Shown: positions 44,810 through 55,560, numbered from the stretch's first letter. The stretch: DNA of 64,000 nucleotides from Dactylosporangium aurantiacum (GCF_000716715.1 NZ_JNYJ01000004.1:62001-126000); one strand, 5' to 3'. The notes: a model not told the origin generated them from the sequence alone. Translations and numbers: made by a program.

Positions 44810-45751
44810 GTGCTGACGCCGCCCGCTGGTCTCACCGAAGACGCGCTCGCGGAGGCTCTGCGTCGCGAATGGGGCCTCGCGGTCGCCGCGCTGGGCTACC
44901 GGGCGGTCGGCTTCGGCAGCCACCACTGGGAGGTCACCGACGACGGCGGCAACCGCTGGTTCGTCACCGTCGACCATGACGCCGACGTCGGGCGGCTCAC
45001 GGCGTCGCTGAGCGTCGCGGTGGACCTGCACGCCATCGGCCGCACGTTCGCGGTGGCCCCGGTGCCGACCCGCCGGGGGCAGCCTCTCGCGGTGCTCGGG
45101 GAGTTCACCGTCACCGTGTACCCGTTCGTCGACGGCCAGAGCTTCGACTGGAACGCGTTCCGCGGCCCCGACCACCGCCAGGCCACTCTCGACATGATCA
45201 TCCAGCTGCACACCGCGCCGGAGATCGTGCAGCGGCACGCCCGCGTCGACGACTTCGCCGTCCCGGGCCGCGGCGAGATCGAGGCGGCCCTGAAGGCGCC
45301 CGGCCCCGACTGCGGCCCCTACGCCCGACCGGCCGCGGAGCTGCTCGCCGGGCACCGCGAGGCTCTCGCCGGCCTGCTGGCCCGCTACGACGAGCTGGTC
45401 CTGGACAGCCACGGTGAGCCCGTGCGGGCCGTGCTCACCCACGGCGAGCCGCACTCGGGCAACACGATGCTCACCCCGGGCGGCTGGCGCCTCATCGACT
45501 GGGACACCGTCCTGATCTCGCCGCCGGAGCGCGACCTGTGGCTGATCGAGCCGGGCGACGGCTCCATCTTCTCCGCCTACGCCGCGGCCACCGGCGTGCT
45601 GCCCCGCCCGTCGACGATCATGCTCTACCAGCTGCGGTGGGCGCTGACGGACATCGCCGTCGAGGTGCGCCGCTTCCGCCGCCCGCACACCGGCACCGCC
45701 GACGACCTCGAGGGCTGGGAGATCCTGCGCTCCGTGGTCACCCGCATCTGA
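44810..45751 (+). CDS. Aminoglycoside phosphotransferase-fold protein
   Basis: A 313-residue kinase-fold protein (APH family). The catalytic loop reads LTHGEPHSGNTM, with Glu where most members have Asp (HGD), and the metal loop is LIDWDTV. The N-lobe has a beta hairpin with WFVTVDHDA. Substrate unknown; many actinomycete APH-like proteins act on other small molecules or are scaffolds. GTG 44810 starts MLTPPAGLTED. It stands alone between a lipoprotein gene and the DUF501 gene. Confidence 0.82.
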   Translation: MLTPPAGLTEDALAEALRREWGLAVAALGYRAVGFGSHHWEVTDDGGNRWFVTVDHDADVGRLTASLSVAVDLHAIGRTFAVAPVPTRRGQPLAVLGEFTVTVYPFVDGQSFDWNAFRGPDHRQATLDMIIQLHTAPEIVQRHARVDDFAVPGRGEIEAALKAPGPDCGPYARPAAELLAGHREALAGLLARYDELVLDSHGEPVRAVLTHGEPHSGNTMLTPGGWRLIDWDTVLISPPERDLWLIEPGDGSIFSAYAAATGVLPRPSTIMLYQLRWALTDIAVEVRRFRRPHTGTADDLEGWEILRSVVTRI

Positions 45752-45763
45752 CGGCGCCGCACC

Positions 45764-45850
45764 GCGACGGGCCGCACCGCGACGGGCCGCAACCGACGGG
45801 ACTCATCCGACGGGACTCATCCGGCGGGGCTCATCCGGCGGGCCGCGTGG
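45764..45850. repeat. Short GC-rich tandem repeats
   Basis: Two copies of a 15-base CGCACCGCGACGGGC-type unit are followed by about four degenerate 14-base ATCCGACGGGACTC-type units, in the convergent gap between two genes. Confidence 0.6.
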
Positions 45851-45870
45851 CGGGTCGGATCGCGCCGGTC

Positions 45871-46395
45871 TCAGTCCGGGGGCGGCACGCAGGGGCCGGC
45901 GGCCCACCACTCGCCGGCCTTGGCGAGGGTCTCGTCGCCGAACGGGTTGACGCCCGGGCCGACCGCGAGGGCGTGGCCGAGGTGGACGTGCAGGCACTTG
46001 ACCCGGGTCGGCATGCCGCCGGCGGAGACGCCGTCGATCTCCTCGACGTGGCCGACCTGCTCCCGCCGGCGCAGGTAGTCCTCGTGCGCCGCCGCGTACG
46101 CCTTGCGCAGGTCGGGGTCCTCGGCGAGCCGGGCGCCCATCTCGCGCATGAGACCGGCGGACTCCAGCCGGCTGCACTCGTGCACCGCCCGCGGGCAGGT
46201 CAGGTAGAACAGCGTCGGGAACGGCGTGCCGTCGGGCAGCCTCGGCGTCGTCTCCACGACGTCGGGCAGGCCGCAGGGGCAGCGGTGGGCGACGGCACGG
46301 GTGCCGCGCGGGGTGCGCCCGAGCTGCGCGGCGACGACCGCGAGATCCTCCTCGGTGGCCGGCTCGAAGTCGGTCTGTCCGTGTTCGGAAGTCAT
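45871..46395 (-). CDS. DUF501 family protein
   Basis: A 174-residue cytoplasmic protein. DUF501 features: QLGRTPRGTRAVAHRCPCG, TPRLPDGTPFPTLFYLTCP and CLHVHLGHALAVGPGVNPFG (split). The conserved cysteines and histidines suggest metal binding. Function is not known, but the gene almost always sits behind the FtsB/DivIC-like gene in actinobacteria, as here. ATG 46395, two bases after the upstream stop. Confidence 0.9.
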   Translation of the reverse strand: MTSEHGQTDFEPATEEDLAVVAAQLGRTPRGTRAVAHRCPCGLPDVVETTPRLPDGTPFPTLFYLTCPRAVHECSRLESAGLMREMGARLAEDPDLRKAYAAAHEDYLRRREQVGHVEEIDGVSAGGMPTRVKCLHVHLGHALAVGPGVNPFGDETLAKAGEWWAAGPCVPPPD

Positions 46396-46397
46396 CC

Positions 46398-46937
46398 TCA
46401 GTCCGCCGCCTCGACGCTCGACCACAGTTTGCCGTACCAGGGCCGCGACGCCTTCTCGGCGCCCGGGATCGCGGCCGGGTCGGCCTGCTGGCTGCGCGCC
46501 GGGTCGACCACGACGAACGGCTTCTCGCCGGGCAGCACCATGTGCAGCCGCTGGCGGGCCTGACTGATCACGTATTCCCTGTCGTCCCATTTCGCCGCCC
46601 GCGCCGCCATCTCGGCGATCTTGGCGGTCTGCCGCTCCTGGCTCTGCTCCAGGGCGGTGATCTCGGCCTGCTGGGCGAGGTAGACGCGCACCGGATACGC
46701 ATACGCCAGCAGCAGGACCAGCAGCACCAGGCCGAGGACCACGGCCCGGCTGGTGAACCGCCTGGGCTGCGGGGCGCGGGTGCGCAGCGCGGCACCGCCG
46801 GAGGACACCGCCCGCCGGGCGACCGCCTGCCGGGCCGGTGCCCGTCCCGCTCCGCCGGCCCCGGCGCGCTGGACGCCGCGGGGACCCGAGCCCCTGGTCG
46901 GCGCGCCGCGGCCGCCGGGCCTGGTGCGCTGCTGCAT
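46398..46937 (-). CDS. FtsB/DivIC-like septum formation initiator
   Basis: A 179-residue single-pass membrane protein. A basic, Pro/Ala/Arg-rich cytoplasmic head (~1-65), a membrane segment (AVVLGLVLLVLLLAYAYPVR, ~70-90), and an extracytoplasmic coiled coil (ITALEQSQERQTAKIAEMAA) as in FtsB/DivIC, which couples FtsQ/FtsL to septal wall synthesis. The head is longer than in model species, a common actinomycete trait. ATG 46937 is used; GTG 46955 is possible. Confidence 0.88.
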   Translation of the reverse strand: MQQRTRPGGRGAPTRGSGPRGVQRAGAGGAGRAPARQAVARRAVSSGGAALRTRAPQPRRFTSRAVVLGLVLLVLLLAYAYPVRVYLAQQAEITALEQSQERQTAKIAEMAARAAKWDDREYVISQARQRLHMVLPGEKPFVVVDPARSQQADPAAIPGAEKASRPWYGKLWSSVEAAD

Positions 46938-46957
46938 GCCTCCCCCTTGTGGCACAC

Positions 46958-46988
46958 GCCCGCGGCCCCCGGGTCGAGGGCCGCGGGC
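46958..46988 (-). terminator. Terminator after enolase
   Basis: An 11-bp GCCCGCGGCCC/GGGCCGCGGGC stem, 9-base loop, 11 bases past the eno stop. Confidence 0.75.
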
Positions 46989-46999
46989 ATGGAGCCGGA

Positions 47000-48331
<1,332 letters not shown>

Positions 48332-48363
48332 CTATCGGTTCGGCGGATCTTGCTGAGTCGCAC

Positions 48364-49977
48364 CTACAGGTTGAGCAGGGTTCGCAGGTGGCGGGGCGGA
48401 GGTGAGCCGTGCGCGAGCATCTGGTCGTGCCAGTCGCGCAGCGTGACGTCCACCGGCCGTTCATCCGCTATCTCACGCACCTCGGTGTAGCCCACGAAGT
48501 ACGTCGACAGCTGGGTCGAGGACAGCAGCGCGCGGCGCCACTTCCCGGCCGCCTCACCCTCCTCCTGGAAGCCGGCGCCCATCATCAGCGCCATCGCCTC
48601 CTGCTCGGTCATCCCGTCGCAGTGGACCCGCTGGTCGATGATCGCGTTGATGCTCATCCGCAGCTGCATCTTGAGCTGCTGCAGGCGCACCGGCAGGCCG
48701 CCGAAGCCGCGCTCGGCCATCAGCTCCTCGGCGTAGACCGCCCAGCCCTCCACGAACGGCCCGGACCAGCCGATCGCCCGGGCCCGGGTACGGCCGCGGA
48801 ACCGCCGGGCGTGCGCCAGCTGCAGGAAGTGCCCGGGCGTCGCCTCGTGCACGGTCAGGTCGCGCAGCATGTGGGTGTTGTACTCGCGGTAGAACGACGC
48901 GACCCGCTCCGCGGACCACTCCGACGGGGTGGGTGAGATGCAGAAGAACGTCGGCAGCTCGGCGGTCTCCAGCAGGCCGGGCGGGTCGCAGTAGGCCACG
49001 GCGACGCCCCGGGCGAACTCCGGCATCTCCATGATGACCAGCGGGTCGTCCACGAGGGTGACGAGGTCGTGCTCCCGGGCGAACGCGGTCGCCTCCTCCA
49101 GGGCCACCTTCGCCTGCTCGACGATCGTGTCGTTGTCCGGCACGTCGGCGGCGGCCAGGGCGAACGCGGCGCGGACCGTCTCGTCGGTCTCCGGCCCGCC
49201 GGTCAGCTGCGCCGCGGCGGCCCGCAGCTGCGCGCCCACCCGCTCGAGGTTGTCCTCGGCGCGGCGCAGCACCGCGGCCGCACCGAGCTCGGTGTCCAGC
49301 GTGTGCCACAGCCGGGCCTCCCACAGCCGGCGGCCCAGCCGCGGGTCCCGCTCGGCGGTGTCGACCCGCCCGCGCAGCCAGGCGGCGAACTCGTCGAGCT
49401 GCGCCGCGGCGCGTTCCTGCAGCGGACGCACCACCTCGGCCAGCCCGGGCGCCTCCTTGAGCAGCTCGCCGAGCTCGTCGCGGACCAGCCGCGCGGTGCC
49501 CTGGAACTGCCCGGCCGCGGTCTCCACGTGCACCCGGGGCATGTCGGTCAGGGTCTCGCGGGCCGTGGCGAGCGCGTCGGGGATCGCCGACAGCCGCGCC
49601 GCGAGGGAGGTGAGCCGCTCCTCCGCGGGTGCGAACGGCCGGGAGATCAGCGCGTCGAGCAGCGTCGCCGGGTTGTGCACGAGCGGGTTCCATTCGTGCT
49701 CGCGGATCTCGGTCCGCTCGAACAGCATCCGCTCGACCCGGGCCAGCAGCACCGCGTGGTCGACCTGCTCCTGCGGGTCGAGCAGGTCCAGGTCCACCTG
49801 GGACAGCGCGGCGGAGGCGTCGCGGAGCATGTCGACGTCGGCGGCGACGCCCTCGGTGGACAGGTCGGGCAGCCGGTCGTCGAAGCGGTGGTCGCCGGCC
49901 GACGCGGCGAGCCGCGGATCGGACTCCAGCAGCGCGTCGGCGATGTGCTCGGCAAGAGGCACGAAGTCATGCGGCAT
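48364..49977 (-). CDS. DUF885 family protein, putative metallohydrolase
   Basis: A 537-residue mainly helical protein. The motif VHEATPGHFLQLAHA (HExxPGH) with a downstream SGPFVEGWAVYAEELM is the zinc-site pattern of DUF885, related to gluzincin peptidases. No signal peptide, so it is cytoplasmic. Substrates are unknown in actinomycetes. ATG 49977; its gene runs in the same direction as the MocR gene, whose stop lies 11 bases upstream. Confidence 0.88.
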   Translation of the reverse strand: MPHDFVPLAEHIADALLESDPRLAASAGDHRFDDRLPDLSTEGVAADVDMLRDASAALSQVDLDLLDPQEQVDHAVLLARVERMLFERTEIREHEWNPLVHNPATLLDALISRPFAPAEERLTSLAARLSAIPDALATARETLTDMPRVHVETAAGQFQGTARLVRDELGELLKEAPGLAEVVRPLQERAAAQLDEFAAWLRGRVDTAERDPRLGRRLWEARLWHTLDTELGAAAVLRRAEDNLERVGAQLRAAAAQLTGGPETDETVRAAFALAAADVPDNDTIVEQAKVALEEATAFAREHDLVTLVDDPLVIMEMPEFARGVAVAYCDPPGLLETAELPTFFCISPTPSEWSAERVASFYREYNTHMLRDLTVHEATPGHFLQLAHARRFRGRTRARAIGWSGPFVEGWAVYAEELMAERGFGGLPVRLQQLKMQLRMSINAIIDQRVHCDGMTEQEAMALMMGAGFQEEGEAAGKWRRALLSSTQLSTYFVGYTEVREIADERPVDVTLRDWHDQMLAHGSPPPRHLRTLLNL

Positions 49978-49987
49978 GGGTTCGAAC

Positions 49988-51355
49988 CTATACGAGACCG
50001 GCGAGTGTCCTGACCGCTCTGGCGAGCTCGTGCGGTGTGTGCGCGGCGTAGCCGAGCACCAGCCCGGGCGGGCCCTTGCGGACCCGCAGCGACGACAGCG
50101 CGACGGGGCCGAGCCCGCACTCGGCGGCGCGCTGCGCCACGGCCCGGTCATCGGTCTCCGGCGGCAGCTCCACCACCAGGTGCAGCCCGGCGGCGATGCC
50201 GCCGACGCGGGCCCGCGGCAGGTGCCGGCGCAGCGCGGCGACGACCGCGTCGCGGCGCTCCCGGTGCAGCCGCCGGGCCCGGCGCAGGTGCCGGTCGTAG
50301 CCGCCGCCGGCGAGGAACTCCGCGAAGGCCAGCTGCTGCAGCGCCGGGCCGCCGTTGTCGGCGTCGGCCTTCGCCGCGCACACCCGGTCCAGCAGGGTCT
50401 GCGGCGCCGCCAGCCAGCCCAGCCGCAGCCCGGGGGCGAGGACCTTGCTCACCGAGCCGACCAGGGCGACCCGGTCCGGCGCGAGGCCCTGCAGGCAGGC
50501 GACGGGATCCCGGTCGTAGCGGTGCTCGGCGTCGTAGTCGTCCTCGATGACCAGCCCGTCGACCTTCCTCGCCCAGGCGATCAGCTCGGTGCGCCGCTGC
50601 GGCGCGAGCACCACGCCGGTCGGGAACTGGTGCGCCGGGGTGACCACGACCGCCCTGCACCGGGTGCGGCCGAGCGCCCGCACGTCGAGCCCGTCGCCGT
50701 CGACCGGCACCGGGACGACGTCCAGCCCGAGCCGGCCGAGGTGCTCGCGCAGCGCGGCCGGACCCGGGTCCTCCAGGGCGACCCGCCGCACGTCGCGCTC
50801 CAGCAGCACCCTCGCCAGCAGCGCCAGGCCCTGCGTCACGCCGGCGGTCACGACCAGCCCTTCCGGGGGTACCAGCGCGGCGCGCACCCGGCCGAGGTAG
50901 CCCGACAGCTCCCGGCGCAGCCGGGGCGCCCCGGTCGCGTCGCCGTAGTCGAAGTCGGCGTCCAGGGCGCTGGTCAGCGCGGTCTCGTACGCCCGCCGCC
51001 ACGCGGTGCGCGGGAACATCCCGAGGTCCGGCACGCCCGGGCGCAGCGGCGCGACGCTCGCCGGGCGGTCCGGCGGGTCGCTGCGCCGGCGCGGGACCGG
51101 CGTCGCGACCGCGGCGACCACCGTGCCGGAGCCGCGCCGGGTCAGCAGCCGCCCCTCGGCCGTGAGCTGCTCGTACGCCCCCACGACCAGTCCCCGCGAG
51201 ACCCCCAGGTCGGCGGCGAGGTCCCTGGTCGAGGGCAGCCGCGTCCCGGGCGCCAGCCGCCCGCGGGTGATCGCCTCCCGCAGCGCACCGACCAGCTGGT
51301 CGCCGACCCGCGGCCGAGTGCGGTCAAGCTCGACCAACGCCTCCCAGACCGACAA
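49988..51355 (-). CDS. MocR/PdxR-type regulator (GntR HTH plus aminotransferase fold)
   Basis: A 455-residue regulator. A GntR winged helix (~10-75: RLPSTRDLAADLGVSRGLVV) is fused to a type I aminotransferase-like domain (~105-455) with the PLP lysine in LVGSVSKVLAPGLRLGW and the aspartate in IEDDYDAEHRYD. MocR proteins use PLP or amino acids as signals; the best-known member activates pyridoxal 5'-phosphate synthesis, but no pdx gene is here. TTG 51355 follows GGAGG. It faces the EamA transporter gene, the probable target. Confidence 0.9.
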   Translation of the reverse strand: MSVWEALVELDRTRPRVGDQLVGALREAITRGRLAPGTRLPSTRDLAADLGVSRGLVVGAYEQLTAEGRLLTRRGSGTVVAAVATPVPRRRSDPPDRPASVAPLRPGVPDLGMFPRTAWRRAYETALTSALDADFDYGDATGAPRLRRELSGYLGRVRAALVPPEGLVVTAGVTQGLALLARVLLERDVRRVALEDPGPAALREHLGRLGLDVVPVPVDGDGLDVRALGRTRCRAVVVTPAHQFPTGVVLAPQRRTELIAWARKVDGLVIEDDYDAEHRYDRDPVACLQGLAPDRVALVGSVSKVLAPGLRLGWLAAPQTLLDRVCAAKADADNGGPALQQLAFAEFLAGGGYDRHLRRARRLHRERRDAVVAALRRHLPRARVGGIAAGLHLVVELPPETDDRAVAQRAAECGLGPVALSSLRVRKGPPGLVLGYAAHTPHELARAVRTLAGLV

Positions 51356-51424
51356 AGTGGACCTCCAAACGCGGGGCTCGGTGGCACTGTAGCGTGGACC
51401 ACTGCCGATCGTAAGTTCACCGTC

Positions 51425-52327
51425 ATGAACCGGCTGTACACGTTGTACTGCGTGCTGACCTGCGCGATCCTCGGCTCCTCCTTCACCGTGAGCCGGTCGC
51501 TGGTGGACTATCCGGTGCTGACCGGACAGGCGCTGCGCTACACCCTGGCCGCGGCGGCGCTCGCCCTGCTCACCACGTGGCTGCGCCCGACGGGCCGCGA
51601 GCTGCTGCGCCTGGCCGGGGTGGCCGCCACCGGCCTGGTCGGCTTCAACGTGCTGCTCATGTACGCCCTGCGCCACGCCGACCCGGCGGCCATCGGCACC
51701 ATCGTCGGCGCCAGCCCGCTGCTGCTCGCGCTGCTCGGCCCGCTGCAGGAGCGCCGCCGGCCCTCCCCCCGCCTGCTGCTCGCGGCCGCGGTCGTGGTGC
51801 TCGGCGCGGTCCTCGTCGAGGGCGGCGGGCGCATCGACGCCCCCGGCCTCGCCGCCGCCTGCGGCGTCCTGCTGTGCGAGGCCGCGTTCTCGCTGCTGGC
51901 CGCGCCGCTGCTGCCCCGCCTCGGCGCGGTCCGCGTGTCGGCCTGGAGCACCGCTCTGGCCGTGCCCCTGCTGCTGCTCGTCCTGCCGTTCAGCGGCGAG
52001 CGCCCCCGCCTGCCCTCCTCCGGCGAGACCGCCGCCCTGGCGTTCCTCGGCCTGGTGCTGACCGTGGTCGCGTTCGTCTGCTGGTACACCGGCGTCGCCC
52101 ACCTCGGCATCGAACGCGCCGGCGTGTTCGTGGGCCTGGTGCCGGTGTTCGCCCTGGCCACGGTCGCCGTCACGGACCGGGTCGCGCCGGACCCGCGCCA
52201 GCTCGCCGGGGTCCTCGCCGTGGCCGCCGGCCTCGCGATCGGCCTGAGCCGCGCCGCCACCCCTCCACTCGCCGCACCACCCACGACCCCGCTCCCCGCC
52301 ACCACCACCCCGGCGACGCGACGGTGA
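51425..52327 (+). CDS. EamA/DMT family transporter
   Basis: A 300-residue protein with ten membrane segments in two EamA repeats (ILGSSFTVSRSLVDYPVLTG; GLVLTVVAFVCWYTGVAHLG). DMT transporters export amino acids, metabolites or drugs. The 69-base spacer from the divergent MocR gene should hold shared control sites, so export of an amino-acid-like compound sensed by MocR is plausible. ATG 51425. Confidence 0.92.
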   Translation: MNRLYTLYCVLTCAILGSSFTVSRSLVDYPVLTGQALRYTLAAAALALLTTWLRPTGRELLRLAGVAATGLVGFNVLLMYALRHADPAAIGTIVGASPLLLALLGPLQERRRPSPRLLLAAAVVVLGAVLVEGGGRIDAPGLAAACGVLLCEAAFSLLAAPLLPRLGAVRVSAWSTALAVPLLLLVLPFSGERPRLPSSGETAALAFLGLVLTVVAFVCWYTGVAHLGIERAGVFVGLVPVFALATVAVTDRVAPDPRQLAGVLAVAAGLAIGLSRAATPPLAAPPTTPLPATTTPATRR

Positions 52328-52847
52328 TCCCAAGCGTCGCCGATGTACATCTCGGCATGCTCTACCCGACGCCCGAGCTGGCGGCCGACGACCGGCGGGT
52401 GCTGGACGCCCTGGTCCGAATGCGGGAGGCACTGCGACTCGAGGTGGCCGCGGCGCACCCCGTCGACGATCCACCCGCGGCGGCAGCTGGTCGCCCATGG
52501 GATCAAGAGGTCCAACTCACTCGGCCGAGTTCCGCTACCACTACCTGCGTTGTGGGAGCGCCTGGAGGGCCTCCGGGCTGCCGGGCCGCACGACGTCCGC
52601 GCTCTACACGGCGGCCGAGGGTGGGCGGGTGCGGCGCACCTCGTACCAGCGTGACGAGGGGCTCACGACGGACCAGGCGACCCGGGACCTGCGGATGCTG
52701 CTCGACCGGGGACTGCTGGAGCAGCGGGGGCAGACCAAAGGGCGGTACTACGTGGCGGCCGGGCCGGTGCTCGACATCGCGGCCGGGCTCGGCAGGCCGG
52801 CGGCGGTGCGGGATCCCTACTCGGCGCGGCGGACGGCGTCCATGTAG
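52324..52847 (+). pseudogene. Fic family protein remnant, frameshifted with core deleted
   Basis: Three pieces in different frames. First, from GTG 52324: LGMLYPTPELAADDRRVLDA, matching the Fic N-terminal helix. Second, around 52490-52530 in another frame: RRQLVAHGIKRSNSLG, matching the inhibitory-loop region (SNSIEGY type). Third, in the frame ending at 52847: a winged-helix C-terminus (DQATRDLRMLLDRGLLEQRG, GRYYVAAG). The central Fic core with HPFxxGN is absent. So a Fic AMPylase-like gene was lost by deletion and frameshift. It overlaps the stop of the EamA gene and converges on mazG. Confidence 0.75.
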
Positions 52848-53764
52848 GACAGGGCGGCGGTGCGCAGGGCGGCCTCGGCGTCCTTGCCCTGCTCGTGGGC
52901 CTGGACGACCAGGGCGAAGAGGGCGGCGCCGAGCGGGTCGGCGGGGGTGAAGTCGACGGTGAGGCCGGCGCGGGCGACGCGGTGCAGGAGCTTGGCGGTG
53001 AGGGCGAGGGCGGGCTGGGAGAGGGCGACGCCGTCGACGGCGGAGGCGCGGGACTTCTCGGCCTGCTTGATCTGCTCCCAGTTGGCGATGATGTCGTCGA
53101 TGCCGCCGACCTCGGCGCCGGCGAAGACGTGCGGGTTGCGGCGGATGAGCTTGGCGACCAGGTCGCCGGCGACGTCGTCGAGGGTGAATCTGCTGGCGAT
53201 GTCAGGGGTGTCCTCGGCGAGGCGGGCGTGCAGGACGACCTGCAGCAGGACGTCGCCGAGCTCCTCGCGGACCGCGTCGAGGTCGTTGTCGCGGATGGCG
53301 TCGTACAGCTCGTAGGACTCCTCGAGCAGGAAGGGCGCCAGGCTGGCATGGGTCTGCGCGCGTTTCCAGGCGTCGCCGGTCTCGGGGTGCATGAGCCGGT
53401 CCATGACGGTGACGGCGTCCAGGACGCGCGCGCCGGGCGGGTCCCAGGAGCCGTACAGCAGCTCCAGGGTGGCCAGGCCGGGCTCGCGGGCCAGGCGCAG
53501 GCCCAGCTCACGGGCCAGCTGCTCATCGCCGTCGGGGGCGGCGAGCCAGACGACGGTGCCGTGCGCGGCCAGGGCGTCGAGCAGGACGGTGACGGCCGGC
53601 TCGACGACGGTGACGCTCGCGCCGGCCGCGCGCAGGGCGTCGGCCTGCTCGGAGTCGGCCGCGGTGAGGACCGGGTGGGCACGCACGACGTCCCACGCCT
53701 GGGCGGTGAGCACGCCGGCCGGGAGCCGGGGTGACGTCACCAGCAGGACCACGCTGCCCGGCAC
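52817..53764 (-). CDS. mazG: MazG nucleotide pyrophosphohydrolase
   Basis: A 315-residue protein that hydrolyses (d)NTPs to monophosphates and pyrophosphate. The MazG fold carries the metal ligands in EESYELYDAI and EELGDVLLQVVLHARLAE (~150-185). N-terminal residues 1-110 form a Rossmann-like domain as in mycobacterial MazG. A second partial MazG-like repeat follows. ATG 53764 is used. Its upstream neighbour is the SurA-like lipoprotein gene, six bases away. Confidence 0.9.
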   Translation of the reverse strand: MPGSVVLLVTSPRLPAGVLTAQAWDVVRAHPVLTAADSEQADALRAAGASVTVVEPAVTVLLDALAAHGTVVWLAAPDGDEQLARELGLRLAREPGLATLELLYGSWDPPGARVLDAVTVMDRLMHPETGDAWKRAQTHASLAPFLLEESYELYDAIRDNDLDAVREELGDVLLQVVLHARLAEDTPDIASRFTLDDVAGDLVAKLIRRNPHVFAGAEVGGIDDIIANWEQIKQAEKSRASAVDGVALSQPALALTAKLLHRVARAGLTVDFTPADPLGAALFALVVQAHEQGKDAEAALRTAALSYMDAVRRAE

Positions 53765-53770
53765 TTGTTC

Positions 53771-54457
53771 TCAGGCCTCCTCGGCTGGCACCTCGTCCAC
53801 GGTCAGGTGCACCAGGATACTGGCCCGCGCGAGGGCGCCGCCCTGGCCGAGCCGGACCTCGACCGGCAGGCCGTAGGTGAGGCCGGCGTAGCGGGGGTTG
53901 ACGGTGATGCCGGACGCGGCGACGGCCTCGTCGAGCACCCGGCGCAAGGCGATCATCCGGCCGATGCTGTCCCGGTTGAGCAGGTACTGCAGCTGCTCGA
54001 ACTGGTAGCGCTCCGAGACGGGGCGGCCGGTGGCGAAGTACAGCGCCTCGAAGGCGGCGCGCTGCTGGTCGCGGTCGGGCTCGACGGGGGTGACGGCGCC
54101 GGCGAGGGTGATCAGCACGTTCTGGGTGTCGGTGACGAGGGACACCACGGGCGCGTCGGCGGGCAGGTCGTAGTACTGGGCGACGGTGTCGGCGGCGGTC
54201 GCCTGGGACAGGGTGAGGGCGCGCCGCGCCACGAGCCGCCGGCCGACGTCACGGATGATCATGGAGCCGAGGACGTAGCCGGCGACCTGGCCGCGCTGCG
54301 CCGGGCCGGCCGGCAGGTCGGCGGCGACGGTGCCGACCTCGTCGATGGTGACGGTGCCGTCGCCGAGGTACGCCGCGACGGTCGGGTCGGACCGGCAGCC
54401 GGCCAGGGACGCGCACGCGAGGGCCGCGACCAGCGCGAGCACACCCACACGGGACAT
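53771..54457 (-). CDS. SurA-N-like lipoprotein
   Basis: A 228-residue lipoprotein. The signal peptide has the lipobox LAGC with Cys21; the start ATG 54457 follows AGGAAGTG. The rest resembles the N-terminal chaperone part of SurA/PrsA foldases (VAAYLGDGTVTIDEVGTVAA) but the peptidyl-prolyl isomerase domain is missing. It is probably an extracytoplasmic folding factor. It closes the polysaccharide operon before mazG, and in actinobacteria this pair is conserved. Confidence 0.85.
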   Translation of the reverse strand: MSRVGVLALVAALACASLAGCRSDPTVAAYLGDGTVTIDEVGTVAADLPAGPAQRGQVAGYVLGSMIIRDVGRRLVARRALTLSQATAADTVAQYYDLPADAPVVSLVTDTQNVLITLAGAVTPVEPDRDQQRAAFEALYFATGRPVSERYQFEQLQYLLNRDSIGRMIALRRVLDEAVAASGITVNPRYAGLTYGLPVEVRLGQGGALARASILVHLTVDEVPAEEA

Positions 54458-54459
54458 GG

Positions 54460-55533
54460 TCACTTCCTCCTGTTCCTGGCGCCGCTCTTGGCGGCGGTCA
54501 TCGGCGTGTAGTGCGGGTCCTGCGCGATCGAGGTGCGGAAGGCGCCGAGGACCGCCGGGTCGTCGGAGACCTGGAACTGCTGCGTGGGGCCCTTGTTGTC
54601 GGTCGGGTCGGACTCGAAGTACATGACGGCCCGGATCTGCGGGTTGGCCTTGAACGTCGCCGACGCGTCGCGCAGCCAGGCGGCGCGCTGCCCGGTGCCC
54701 CACACGCGGGCCACGCCGAACTCGCCGACCATCACCGGCTTCGCCGGGTGCTGGGCGCAGAACTCGAGGAACGGGCGCATCAGCGCGCCGATCGTGTCGT
54801 ACGTGGAGCCCGCGTACACGTCGACGCAGTTCCAGTCGACCAGGTCGTCGCCGGGGTAGAACGGTGCCGCGTAGCCGCCGAGGAAGCCCTCCGCGGTCGG
54901 GCACCACACCCAGGACGCGTTGGTGGCGCCCTCGGCGGTGAAGATGCCCCGCACGTGCCGCCACGCCGCGACGTAGTCCTCACCGGACCACATCTGGGCG
55001 CGCAGGTTCGGCCGGTCCATCTCCCACCGGTAGCGCAGCAACACCGGACGGCCGAACGCCTTGAGCTCCCGGGCCCGCTCGCGGATCAGCTCGTCGTAGC
55101 GGCCCATGGTGACCAGGCGGGTGTCGCCGCCGGCCCACGACAGCATGAGGGTGGTGCCGCGCGCGGCGAACTGCTCGTCGGAGGCGTTGAAGAAGTTCTC
55201 GTCGAAGCGGCGGTACGTGTTGACGATCGCCATCTTGCGCCCGACGGATTTCTCCCAGGCGCTCATCGCGGTGAGCCGGCCGGACTCGGTGAGGTGCTCC
55301 GGGCGGACCCACGCGCCGAGGTACGAGCCCTGCTTCGGCGGCGCGACCGGCCCGGCCGCGAACGGCCCGTCGGAGGTCGCGATCGCCGGTGGCGCGCCCG
55401 GCGTCGCCGGCCCGGAGGTCGGCGACGGCCGGGGCGCCGGGGTGTCCTTCGTGGACAGCACGCTGAGGGTCACCACCGTCGCGCCCGCCAGGCAGGCGAC
55501 CACGACGGCGATGACGAGCCCGATCCGCTTCAC
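54460..55533 (-). CDS. Glycoside hydrolase family 26-like protein
   Basis: A 357-residue protein with an N-terminal signal/anchor (~5-28), a Pro/Ser/Thr linker, and a GH26-like TIM barrel (~70-350). The catalytic acid/base is probably the Glu in RYRWEMDRPN, and the nucleophile the Glu in KPVMVGEFGVARVW. GH26 enzymes cut beta-mannans and related chains; within this operon it may trim or release the polymer. ATG 55533. The next gene is two bases downstream. Confidence 0.85.
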   Translation of the reverse strand: MKRIGLVIAVVVACLAGATVVTLSVLSTKDTPAPRPSPTSGPATPGAPPAIATSDGPFAAGPVAPPKQGSYLGAWVRPEHLTESGRLTAMSAWEKSVGRKMAIVNTYRRFDENFFNASDEQFAARGTTLMLSWAGGDTRLVTMGRYDELIRERARELKAFGRPVLLRYRWEMDRPNLRAQMWSGEDYVAAWRHVRGIFTAEGATNASWVWCPTAEGFLGGYAAPFYPGDDLVDWNCVDVYAGSTYDTIGALMRPFLEFCAQHPAKPVMVGEFGVARVWGTGQRAAWLRDASATFKANPQIRAVMYFESDPTDNKGPTQQFQVSDDPAVLGAFRTSIAQDPHYTPMTAAKSGARNRRK

Positions 55534-55560
55534 TGCGAGGACATCCCTCCGCTATGGGGA

